This document shows, in pieces, positions 17,250 to 24,965 of a stretch of DNA of 64,000 bases. The notes under the pieces were generated by a model. It saw only the letters and a list, made by a program, of their open reading frames with translations, was not told where the DNA came from and did no database searches. Position numbers and translations under genes: made by a program. Positions within the stretch are counted from its first letter, which is position 1. Each line of letters starts with the position of its first letter. Source of the stretch: Chlamydiia bacterium (lineage in GTDB: Bacteria; Chlamydiota; Chlamydiia; Chlamydiales; Simkaniaceae). Where the stretch lies: the NCBI GenBank assembly GCA_030429605.1, contig JAUIEV010000003.1, positions 62,001 to 126,000 on the forward strand, read 5' to 3'.

Positions 17250-18326
17250 CTACTTCTTGCAGACGTGTCTCTCTGCATCATATTTATTCACAAATTCTTC
17301 AAATTTCCCTGGTGGAAATTCATCAACATACCGAAGTTGTATATCGAAAGGATATCCTAATGACTTTTGGACAAGGTTTCGAATTTTTTGCTCTTGATCC
17401 TTCGTCAGGACTTCATCCACGATCAATCGAAGTTCAACAGTGGTTGCAGAGACTTGCACCCCTTGAAAACGGCGAACCTTCGCTATCTCTCGAAAGCTTC
17501 TTGATCCTATCCGAGGCCAATGCCTCGATCCATCCGGAAGTGTTACCATATTTCTTTTTCGTCCGAGGATTCTTTTGATTGTTTGGAGCCCTCGGCCACA
17601 GTGGCATTCCCCGAGTTCAGCATAATCCCCAATGTCATATCGATAGAGGTACTCACTGGAAAGATCTGTAATGATAACGCGACCTTGCGTTGTTGGTTTG
17701 TCTTTTTCATCTAGAATTTCAACAATAATATTTTCCATAACGTGGTACACGTCAGGGTTGTCTGGACATTGAATAGCTATTGTTCCAAACTCTTCTGATG
17801 AATACGAATCAACCAAACTCGGGTATTTTTTTCGAACAGTCTCCCCTGTCGTTTTGATTCCCTTCAGTTTTTCAAGCTTCGAAAGATCAATAGTCTCCAG
17901 GATTGAAGGCAATGTATACAGGTATCCAGGCTGCACTTTTTGCAACCATGTATTGAGATCTCCCTCAACTGGGTGTGCATAGACTGGTCCAGTTTGTCCA
18001 ATGAGAGCAAATGCAGGCCCCCACGAAGGTTCGAATACCTCATGTGTCACATTTGGTCGAATCACAGCAAATGATTCTGTAAGTTTACGTTTGTGCCAAA
18101 TCACTTCCCGCAAGGTGGTCGCATCGTACCACAACTTTGAAAGAATGGTCCTCCTCACTTCTACAGGAACTCCGGTAGATCCCGAAGTTCTTGTGATAAA
18201 ACCATTTTTGGGGAGCGGCATTGACTGAACGACTTCTCTTGTAAGAATCGGTCCTTTCAAGGGAGGAATATTCCGTTTTTTCCACTGCGTCCTCTCCATC
18301 TGAAGAAGCAGCTTTTTGAGATTCAT
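17250..18326 (-). CDS. PaaK/CapK-like adenylate-forming enzyme, module copy 2
   Basis: A 358-residue paralog of the 8862-9941 enzyme, alignable along its whole length. It keeps TSGSTG, YSSEEFG (A5 region, with Glu retained), YDIGDYAE, ECHCGRG and KRILGRKRN. Its ATG overlaps the upstream autotransporter stop by one base exactly as in copy 1. Conservation of both motifs and coupling indicates selection for function with the autotransporter, even though that autotransporter gene is now interrupted. Confidence 0.77.
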   Translation of the reverse strand: MNLKKLLLQMERTQWKKRNIPPLKGPILTREVVQSMPLPKNGFITRTSGSTGVPVEVRRTILSKLWYDATTLREVIWHKRKLTESFAVIRPNVTHEVFEPSWGPAFALIGQTGPVYAHPVEGDLNTWLQKVQPGYLYTLPSILETIDLSKLEKLKGIKTTGETVRKKYPSLVDSYSSEEFGTIAIQCPDNPDVYHVMENIIVEILDEKDKPTTQGRVIITDLSSEYLYRYDIGDYAELGECHCGRGLQTIKRILGRKRNMVTLPDGSRHWPRIGSRSFREIAKVRRFQGVQVSATTVELRLIVDEVLTKDQEQKIRNLVQKSLGYPFDIQLRYVDEFPPGKFEEFVNKYDAERHVCKK

Positions 18327-20580
18327 TAGAAGCGCCCTCCTATAAAGACACTTACATAGTACGATTGGTAGTCTCCATTTCCGGTAACCTCGCCTGAAAA
18401 ACCACCATATGGAAGGTTTTTCTTCTGAGGAACAAAGGTTGCAATAACCTGCCCCGATGCCATGTTCTGTACTTTTGAGCTTCCTATAGCAATCGGAAAC
18501 GAGGATTCAGAACCAACAAATGAGGTGACCGCTCTGTTCTCTCCTGTTGGGTTTTGATTGACGTAGCTTATCTTTTCTTCTAGACGGAATTCACCCCACT
18601 GAAAGCCAAATCGCTCATAAAATTTTAGTCCTGCTTCAAGCTGCCAAACAGATGTTGATACTCGAGGCATCACTAAGTTCAAACCAGATGAGCCTGTTTC
18701 TGTAAATCCATCTTGCCAGTTTTTCACCCATGTTGCAGCGGCAAACGGTTCTATATGGTAGTTTGCATTTTGATCAAGTGCCCAGGGGCTTGCAATTTCA
18801 AGATGCGGTGAGAGTACCCATCCATGGGTTTTTCCTTCTGCTTGGACAAGAGAAATAGGTTGTCTTTCATTTTCAAGATAGTATCGTGATCCCCACAGTG
18901 CTGCACCAAACCAAAAATGGTCCCAGTATGCTGCACCATAGATTGAAAGCATTCCTTGGTGGATTTTTGCAGAGTCCTCACTTCCTGGATATTTTGTATC
19001 GTTATACGCATACCCACCAGCTGTTCCAATCAAGTACCGCTCTTGCTGGTAATCATACCCTAAAATTCCTCCCCACACATTATTTTCATAGTTGGGGATC
19101 GTCCCATCTTGATCAACACGGAGAAAGTTTGCAAACGGTTCAAACCAGACTGCATTTGGTGTTTCATCGCTCCCAATTCTTCCCGGAGCAATACGTGAAA
19201 AATCCTCATCGTCATGGCTGTTGTATGCCAACAACCTCTCGTTAAAAGCAACATCTTGCGTATTTCCGGCGGTGCTTGCTGCATTCCACACTTTGTTCTG
19301 CCGAACAAACCGTGTGCCAATCGCAGTCACTGCCGCAAACTGGGTAGAAGTTGCTCCATTTGCCACATCAAATGCATCTGGAGTTACAAGGTCAAGCACA
19401 CTACTTCCTGAAGTAGGTCCAAGTGCTACTGACGAAATTTCTTCGATGCCAGATCCAAGTGAAAGCTGTGTTACCGTGCCGTTTGGCGCAACAAGCGCTG
19501 CATACCCTTCACTGTCGTATTCACCTCCAAGAAGAGCTACTCCAGCTTCATTAATTGCAACAGATGTAAGATCTCCACCTTCACCACTTGGGAGCGTGAT
19601 CGCGGTGACTTCGTTTGTACTTGAAACGAACGCCGCATACATTTCATTTGAGACATCACCCCCAAGAACCCCTACATTTGAATCGTTGATATCAACGCCA
19701 AAAATAGCTCCATCCTCCGGTACTGAAAGAACCGTCAATGTCCCATCTTCAGCAACTGTAGCCGCAAACTGATCCTCTAAAGAGCCCCCTCCTTCACCTC
19801 CAATAATCCCTATACCATTTTCATTTATTGCAGAAGACCAAAGAAACAGATCCCCTTCAGGAAAATCAAACCCACTGTAATCTCCATCGATAACAAGGCC
19901 ACCCGTGGGATTCCCTTCTAATGAGATACCTACAGCTATTCCTTTTCCACTTTCATTCATATCAACATGAGTTATAAACGCACATCACCATCATCGCCTT
20001 CACCACCGATAAGGCCTACACCTGTGTTGGTCAATTTACAAGAAAGCATTGAACGCGCCGAAATATCACCACTGTCCGGCAGTGTAATTCTTGAAACGGT
20101 ACCACTTGTATTTACAAATGCTGCATATCCTTCTGTAGCGCTCCCTTCATCTTGCCCACAAATAAGTCCTAAACTCGAATCATTTATACTTCCTGAAAAA
20201 AGATTTAAATCATCATTTCCACCAGTCGCCTGAATTTGGCCGGATCGGATAATTTCTCCAGATGGTGAAACAAATGCATAATATCCATCATCATCACTGC
20301 CGTTGTATTGATACCCAGTGAGAAGAGAGATACCGGAGCTATTTCTCGATACGTGTTCCAAGTTCCCATCATCTTGAAGACCTGAAATACTTGTTATAGA
20401 GCCATCTTCATGTACTATCGCCCCAAACCCCTCGGTGTCATCTGTCCAACCAACAACCGTTCCTACATTTTCAGCATGGGCTTGAAGTGATACTGTGAGG
20501 AGTGCTGTCATGCACAATTTCAGCGATGTTCCTTTACTCAATGCATTTTTCCGGCCAGTTCTTTTTTTTCGGTAAGACAT
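18326..20580 (-). pseudogene. Autotransporter copy 2, split by a frameshift
   Basis: Homologous to the 9941-12277 autotransporter. The 5' part (20580 to 19972) encodes the signal peptide and about four passenger repeats, then stops. The 3' part (from 19960 to 18326) holds the remaining repeats and the full barrel ending GGRF, in another frame. Near 19950-19990, the second frame reads backwards through CAFITHVDMNESGKG directly after the GGEGDDGD of the first frame. The YAAxV...GxVxxL portion of one repeat is missing, so a small deletion plus frameshift is likely rather than a one-base error. AAGGAAG precedes the start. A sequencing error or slippage has not been excluded. Confidence 0.7.
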
Positions 20581-20694
20581 CTCACTTCCTTAGTATCTGC
20601 TAAAAAATCATATACTAATAAGTATCCACTAATTCAGCCAAGCGTTTTTTAAGAAAAGAATTGAAAAGAGAGAGACGTATCCTTTCACTTTTCA

Positions 20695-20722
20695 GTGACA
20701 CAAAAAATTTCTAGGGTATACT
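20695..20722 (+). promoter_or_regulatory. Sigma-70-type promoter for the GT31-like gene
   Basis: GTGACA (20695-20700), a 16-base spacer and TATACT (20717-20722) lie about 26 bases upstream of ATG 20748. Confidence 0.6.
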
Positions 20723-20747
20723 CTGGCACCTTACAATGAGGCATTCT

Positions 20748-21503
20748 ATGAAAACTCTCTTATTCACCACGCTCTTTTCTCTCGGAATACTGACAGCCCT
20801 TCCAGACCCAAAAACATTGATACTCATTATTGCTTCAGATGACAAGCCTGTCTATCATGCGTTTGTCAACGTATGGAAACAGTACATGCACTCTGACAAA
20901 GACCACTTTGATGCGTATTTTTTACGAGGAGATCCAACACTTCGCTCTCCTCTTCATATTGAAGGAGATACTATTTGGGCTCGCTGCGAAGAGGGTCTTC
21001 CACCCTATAGCAGTTCGATACTAACAAAAACGGTACTTGCGCTGGATGCGTTTAAAGACAAACTTAATTCATATGACTTTGTCCTCCGTACAAACCTCTC
21101 CTCTTTTTATATTTTTCCACGCCTCCTTACCTTTCTTAAAACTTTGCCGAGGAAAAAGTGCTATTCGGGTGCACGAATTATCAACGAGATAAAAGTGCTT
21201 TCCGGATCAGGTTTTATTCTTTCAACCGATCTTGTGCGTGAAATTCTGAAAAAAAAGGAGTCGTTTCTTGGCGTTGCTTCTGACTTTGATGATATGATTT
21301 TGGGGCGATTTATTCTCTCCAAAAAAGTTCGATGGATACCGCACGAGCGCACTGATTTTCTTCAGAAAGAAACTATTAAAGAGACTCTGAAATCAATTCC
21401 TGAACATGTGTTCCAAATTCGGACGAAACATCCTGAGAGTGAAAGACTGAAGTATGACGTGCTTGTTCACAACGCACTATTGAATATTTTTTACAAAGAC
21501 TAA
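20748..21503 (+). CDS. Exported GT31-like glycosyltransferase
   Basis: A 251-residue protein. YDFVLRTNLSSFY occupies the place of the beta-strand and acidic site of GT31 beta-1,3-galactosyltransferases; SGSGFILS and DFDDMILG match the later Gly-rich turn and the E/D-DV-x-G motif of that group. The acidic DxD is not intact at the first site, so the assignment is cautious. ATG 20748 has GAGG at 20738-20741 with six bases spacing and gives a signal peptide (residues 1-18). The upstream ATG 20736 has none. Confidence 0.58.
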   Translation: MKTLLFTTLFSLGILTALPDPKTLILIIASDDKPVYHAFVNVWKQYMHSDKDHFDAYFLRGDPTLRSPLHIEGDTIWARCEEGLPPYSSSILTKTVLALDAFKDKLNSYDFVLRTNLSSFYIFPRLLTFLKTLPRKKCYSGARIINEIKVLSGSGFILSTDLVREILKKKESFLGVASDFDDMILGRFILSKKVRWIPHERTDFLQKETIKETLKSIPEHVFQIRTKHPESERLKYDVLVHNALLNIFYKD

Positions 21504-21511
21504 AGAAGAAC

Positions 21512-21544
21512 CATGAAGGAAAACTAAAGTAGTCAACCTTCATG
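21512..21544. repeat. Inverted repeat between convergent genes
   Basis: CATGAAGG (21512-21519) pairs with CCTTCATG (21537-21544) across a 17-base loop, between the ends of the GT31-like gene and the cold shock gene. It may terminate transcription from either side, but it lacks a clear T run. Confidence 0.4.
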
Positions 21545-21564
21545 ATTTCAAGTGGGTACTTAAT

Positions 21565-21771
21565 TTACAGCGCTTCTACGTGCTTCGCTTCCGGTCCTTT
21601 ACGACCTTGCTCTTCAACGTATTCAACTGATTGACCCTCTTCAAGAGAGCGTGCGCTGTTTTCAAGACTACTTACATGCACAAAGAGATCCTTTCCACCA
21701 GACTCTGGTATGATGAATCCGAAACCTTTATCTGCATTAAAGAACTTTACTGTACCTTTTTCTTTTTCCAT
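21565..21771 (-). CDS. cspA: Cold shock domain protein
   Basis: A 68-residue single-stranded nucleic-acid-binding protein with the RNP1 motif KGFGFI and RNP2 LFVHVSS, the standard length for CspA-type RNA chaperones. The leader lies in the AT-rich gap above 21771 and contains two CACGTG palindromes, but no known cold-shock leader structure was identified. Confidence 0.92.
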   Translation of the reverse strand: MEKEKGTVKFFNADKGFGFIIPESGGKDLFVHVSSLENSARSLEEGQSVEYVEEQGRKGPEAKHVEAL

Positions 21772-22073
21772 TCAAAACATTCTCATTTACATTAAAAAAA
21801 ACTTCATTCTGCAGTAGAAGCAGATATGAAACACGTGTGTTTGCACGTGCACTAAAGATCATATGTGATTTCATATATATTAGATAGTCTTGATGCAAGC
21901 AGATGAAAAAAAATCTGATATCTGTTTTACCATGAATTATTTATACAGGACGTAAAAAATATTTTATTGAGAACTTTTATACGGCGAACGAGACAAAATC
22001 TCTACGAATACTCTTTAAAAGAGTACGCTGTCTTTGTATACTTTTTTCCTTTTTTAACGAACAAAGGATCAAT
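21772..22073. other. Divergent intergenic region
   Basis: A 302-base gap between the divergent cspA gene and the first small paralog gene. It contains the promoter and palindrome at 22009-22042 for the plus-strand gene. No RNA gene was recognised. Confidence 0.5.
22009..22042 (+). promoter_or_regulatory. Promoter overlapped by a perfect palindrome
   Basis: TTTAAA (22014-22019), a 17-base spacer and TATACT (22037-22042) form a promoter. The 17-base inverted repeat at 22009-22025 (TACTCTTT, one base, AAAGAGTA) covers the -35 and could be an operator. Confidence 0.5.
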
Positions 22074-22652
22074 ATGGCAGCAGCTTGTTCATACATACAG
22101 TCAGAAGATGTGACACAACGCCTACAAGGTGATATACATGCCTTGACCACTCAGTTTAGAGCCGTGCATTTTGCACACTACTTTATACCTCAAATGCAAC
22201 ATCTAAAAATTACTTCAAAGGATACGTTCTTGCGAACGCTCGCGCTGTTTGATTGTGCAATCGAGGCTTCACAACAACCGCATTGGTCAGAAGAAAATCG
22301 CGCCTTTTTTTTACTGAAGGTTTCTTTAGTTAAGCCACTTCTTGACGATCCAAAAGCAGCACTCTCAGATGATAAAAAAGCAAGACTACGACAGTTATGC
22401 ACTACTATAGAGAAACTTGTCTGCGCTATCTTAAGTTTACAAAGAGCAGGAGCACTTGCTATGGTAAGCTCCAACGATACTTTTTTAAAATCGCTCGTGG
22501 GTCATTTCATGGATCAAGCTCGCGAATACAGTAAAGAAAAAGGGAGTTTACTCGAAGCTCTCTTAAAAGAAGACCGCACAGGACACGTTGCATCGATCAA
22601 ACGCGAGTATGAACCCCTTTTTCAACATGCTCTGACCACAGTACTTTCATAA
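22074..22652 (+). CDS. Small helical protein, tandem paralog A
   Basis: A 192-residue protein of unknown function, predicted nearly all helical, with no signal peptide. AAGGA lies five bases before the ATG. It shares with the next gene an MAAA start and matching blocks (FLRTLALF, LRQLCTTIEKLVCAI, VASIKREYE), so the two arose by duplication. The neighbours are effector-like proteins, so secretion is possible but not shown. Confidence 0.65.
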   Translation: MAAACSYIQSEDVTQRLQGDIHALTTQFRAVHFAHYFIPQMQHLKITSKDTFLRTLALFDCAIEASQQPHWSEENRAFFLLKVSLVKPLLDDPKAALSDDKKARLRQLCTTIEKLVCAILSLQRAGALAMVSSNDTFLKSLVGHFMDQAREYSKEKGSLLEALLKEDRTGHVASIKREYEPLFQHALTTVLS

Positions 22653-22672
22653 ATACGCGTACGCGGACCGAC

Positions 22673-22736
22673 GCATTGGGTGGGCATGTGTTCCAGTTTT
22701 TTTTGTGATAAAGAATCCACCCATGCACATTTTTTT
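22673..22736 (+). terminator. Possible terminator or attenuator between the tandem paralogs
   Basis: TGGGTGG (22677-22683) can pair with CCACCCA (22717-22723), flanked by a further partial match, and a T run follows at 22730-22736. The loop is long (33 bases), so this is tentative. Confidence 0.35.
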
Positions 22737-22762
22737 ATTTTATCTTACTATTAAGGAGAAAT

Positions 22763-23353
22763 ATGGCAGCAGCAGTTTCATCTCATTACACTCATTTGTT
22801 CACATGCTTGGAAGAGCATTGTGCAGCAGCAAAGGAAAAGTATAAAGTGGTCTCTTCCAGTCTATTTTTTGCTCGTCGCCTTGACGAAGCATTGAGCACA
22901 CCTCCTCGAACAAATGAGGATTTTTTACATACTCTCGCTCTCTATTTACACCAAAGCTTTCTTTTAGATCCGAAACCTGTGTCTTTTGACTATGGCACAT
23001 ATTCTAGAGCAAAGAGGACAGTTGATCAACTCGACACAGACCCACGAAGTACAGCTTCACCTGAAGAAAAGGCTACACTTCACAAACTTTGTCAACGTAT
23101 TGACATGCTCGCTACTGCTATCTTTGCTGTAGAAGAAGCATCAAGCCGTTTAACCGGCAGGGACATCGCAGAGTATATGGACAAGAACTCACGCTTATTC
23201 AACTCATACTCAACTTGTTATACACAAAATTCAGGAATCGATCATTTTGTTGCAATGTCACAAGATTGTAGTGCGCAGGTCGCGTCACTGAGAGCTGAAT
23301 ACGAGAGACAACACAAAGCTGATCTCAATGTATTGTTACGAGAAAAGGCATAA
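22763..23353 (+). CDS. Small helical protein, tandem paralog B
   Basis: A 196-residue paralog of the preceding gene, starting with an almost identical translation start (AAGGAG, then ATGGCAGCAGC). Matching blocks include FLHTLALYL, LHKLCQRIDMLATAIF and VASLRAEYER. No known family was recognised. The two copies have diverged considerably, so they may have different targets. Confidence 0.65.
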   Translation: MAAAVSSHYTHLFTCLEEHCAAAKEKYKVVSSSLFFARRLDEALSTPPRTNEDFLHTLALYLHQSFLLDPKPVSFDYGTYSRAKRTVDQLDTDPRSTASPEEKATLHKLCQRIDMLATAIFAVEEASSRLTGRDIAEYMDKNSRLFNSYSTCYTQNSGIDHFVAMSQDCSAQVASLRAEYERQHKADLNVLLREKA

Positions 23354-23393
23354 GCCAAAAAAACACATAAAAGCCGTAGATAGACTGCGCTTT

Positions 23394-24890
23394 TTACGAA
23401 GAAAGGACCTCTTCTAAAGCTGTTTCAAACGCTTTTTGTTTGTCACCTGAAACAGTAAAGGGTGCGAGAATTTCTTCACGCCAAGTGCTGTCAGGCACCC
23501 TTGAAAACACTTCTGGATCTCCACTTAACCGGACTCCACACATTTCAAGCCACCCAGGACAGTTTGTTCTCAGACGTTCTGGGTTTTCTTTTAGTTCAGG
23601 GTGATGATCCATGTTTTTTCTGAGCACGAAGTAGTACTCGTACATTCCATCCGGTCGTTTATGCACGACAAGGTTGACTGACACATCATCATGCTCTTTT
23701 TTTTCTAGTGTCTTTTGAATTGCTTCAAGTTGAGAGCGCACATGCGCATTATTTTTGGATGAGACAAGCCTATACACAGGCCCCGGGAACGCTGCATCAT
23801 CGAGCTTTTCAGCTACCATATTCGCATTACGCGTCACCTCCATCCCCTTTGCTGAGAATAGTGGAACGATTCCATCCGGAATATCTGTGAATACCTGAAA
23901 ATGCTTTGTTGATTTGTCAGACGATGTATCAGGAGAGTTTTGCCCAATCATACTTCCAGGAGGCAGTTCGGAAGCGACAGATGCCATACCTGCGATATCC
24001 GGGTCATTCGGAGTCACTGTAGCTGTCATTTTCGTTGAGGCTCCCACATCTTGTACAATACGGTCTCTTTCCTTTTGAGAAAGCCGAGTATCAGCAGCGG
24101 TATGTACCATAGAACTCCCTCGTTCTGTCACCTCAACCCCTCGCTTCATTCGCTTTTCGACCTGGGCATGTTCAGCTGCAACTACATCTTTTTGCCGAGG
24201 ATCAGCAATAACTATAAACTGATTGTCTGTGTACCGTTTTGTCGGAATGGTCACATGCATGCTTTCCCCTGTATCTAACGTCACTGGGAAGTACATTTTT
24301 CCTTTATAGAAAGCATCAAGATCTTCTTTTTCTTCTAAAAAAGCCTCTGGAACTTCATCTGGCTCCATTAAGAGGAGCTCTAATGCAGACACAACGGTTC
24401 CTTCTTTTTCAAAAACAGCTTCAAGCGGAGGCTCTAAAAATGTCTTCAACGTTCCTTTTATAGGCATTCCTTTGGATTCTTTCCCCACAACGCGATGAAT
24501 ATGCAAAAAATCTCCATCAAGAGAAGATGGCCAAGGATTGATTCCTGTATATCTGGCCCCCCTTTCACGTGCTGTATCACTCATAGAATCAAGAAGACGA
24601 AGGGTTGACGCAAAACCATGTGATCTAAGGTGAGCGAGTAAGGCTTTTCTACCATCTGCAGACCTGAGATGTGTCACAAACTCATCCACACTTTTTGCAA
24701 CCCCACGAGCAAGATGCGCAGGAATGTGCGTCACTGTATGAGATGACATGCTCGCTGAAGCTGATGCTGATGCTCCTGATGATGGGTGTATGCTTTTTGG
24801 GAGCGCTTTTTTTGAGGTCTGTGCTGCAGCCTCTTCATATGCAGGCAAATACGAATCCTTACCAAACCGACCGCCAAAAGAACTAACCAT
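23394..24890 (-). CDS. Effector-like protein, possibly HIT-superfamily phosphorylase fold
   Basis: A 498-residue protein with a disordered Ser/Ala-rich N-terminus (about 1-60, including SASASASMSSH) of the kind seen on type III substrates. INPWPSS near 120, the HFQVF stretch after a Ser-rich loop (about 325-340) and GWLEMCGVR near the end resemble the layout of GalT/DUF4922-type HIT nucleotidyltransferases, where an H-x-Q stretch follows a Gly/Ser loop. This is weak pattern matching. It diverges from the 24966 gene across a 75-base AT-rich promoter region. Function unknown. Confidence 0.5.
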   Translation of the reverse strand: MVSSFGGRFGKDSYLPAYEEAAAQTSKKALPKSIHPSSGASASASASMSSHTVTHIPAHLARGVAKSVDEFVTHLRSADGRKALLAHLRSHGFASTLRLLDSMSDTARERGARYTGINPWPSSLDGDFLHIHRVVGKESKGMPIKGTLKTFLEPPLEAVFEKEGTVVSALELLLMEPDEVPEAFLEEKEDLDAFYKGKMYFPVTLDTGESMHVTIPTKRYTDNQFIVIADPRQKDVVAAEHAQVEKRMKRGVEVTERGSSMVHTAADTRLSQKERDRIVQDVGASTKMTATVTPNDPDIAGMASVASELPPGSMIGQNSPDTSSDKSTKHFQVFTDIPDGIVPLFSAKGMEVTRNANMVAEKLDDAAFPGPVYRLVSSKNNAHVRSQLEAIQKTLEKKEHDDVSVNLVVHKRPDGMYEYYFVLRKNMDHHPELKENPERLRTNCPGWLEMCGVRLSGDPEVFSRVPDSTWREEILAPFTVSGDKQKAFETALEEVLSS

Positions 24891-24937
24891 AATTAACCGC
24901 CCCTTTTTTTTATTTTATCAAAATTAAATTTAATTTA

Positions 24938-24945
24938 TGTATAAT
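24938..24945 (+). promoter_or_regulatory. Extended -10 element (TGTATAAT) of an effector-like gene
   Basis: TGTATAAT lies 20 bases before ATG 24966 within an AT-only stretch. The same octamer precedes the genes at 38874 (minus) and 46165. Confidence 0.5.
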
Positions 24946-24965
24946 TAAATTAAACAAGGATTGAT

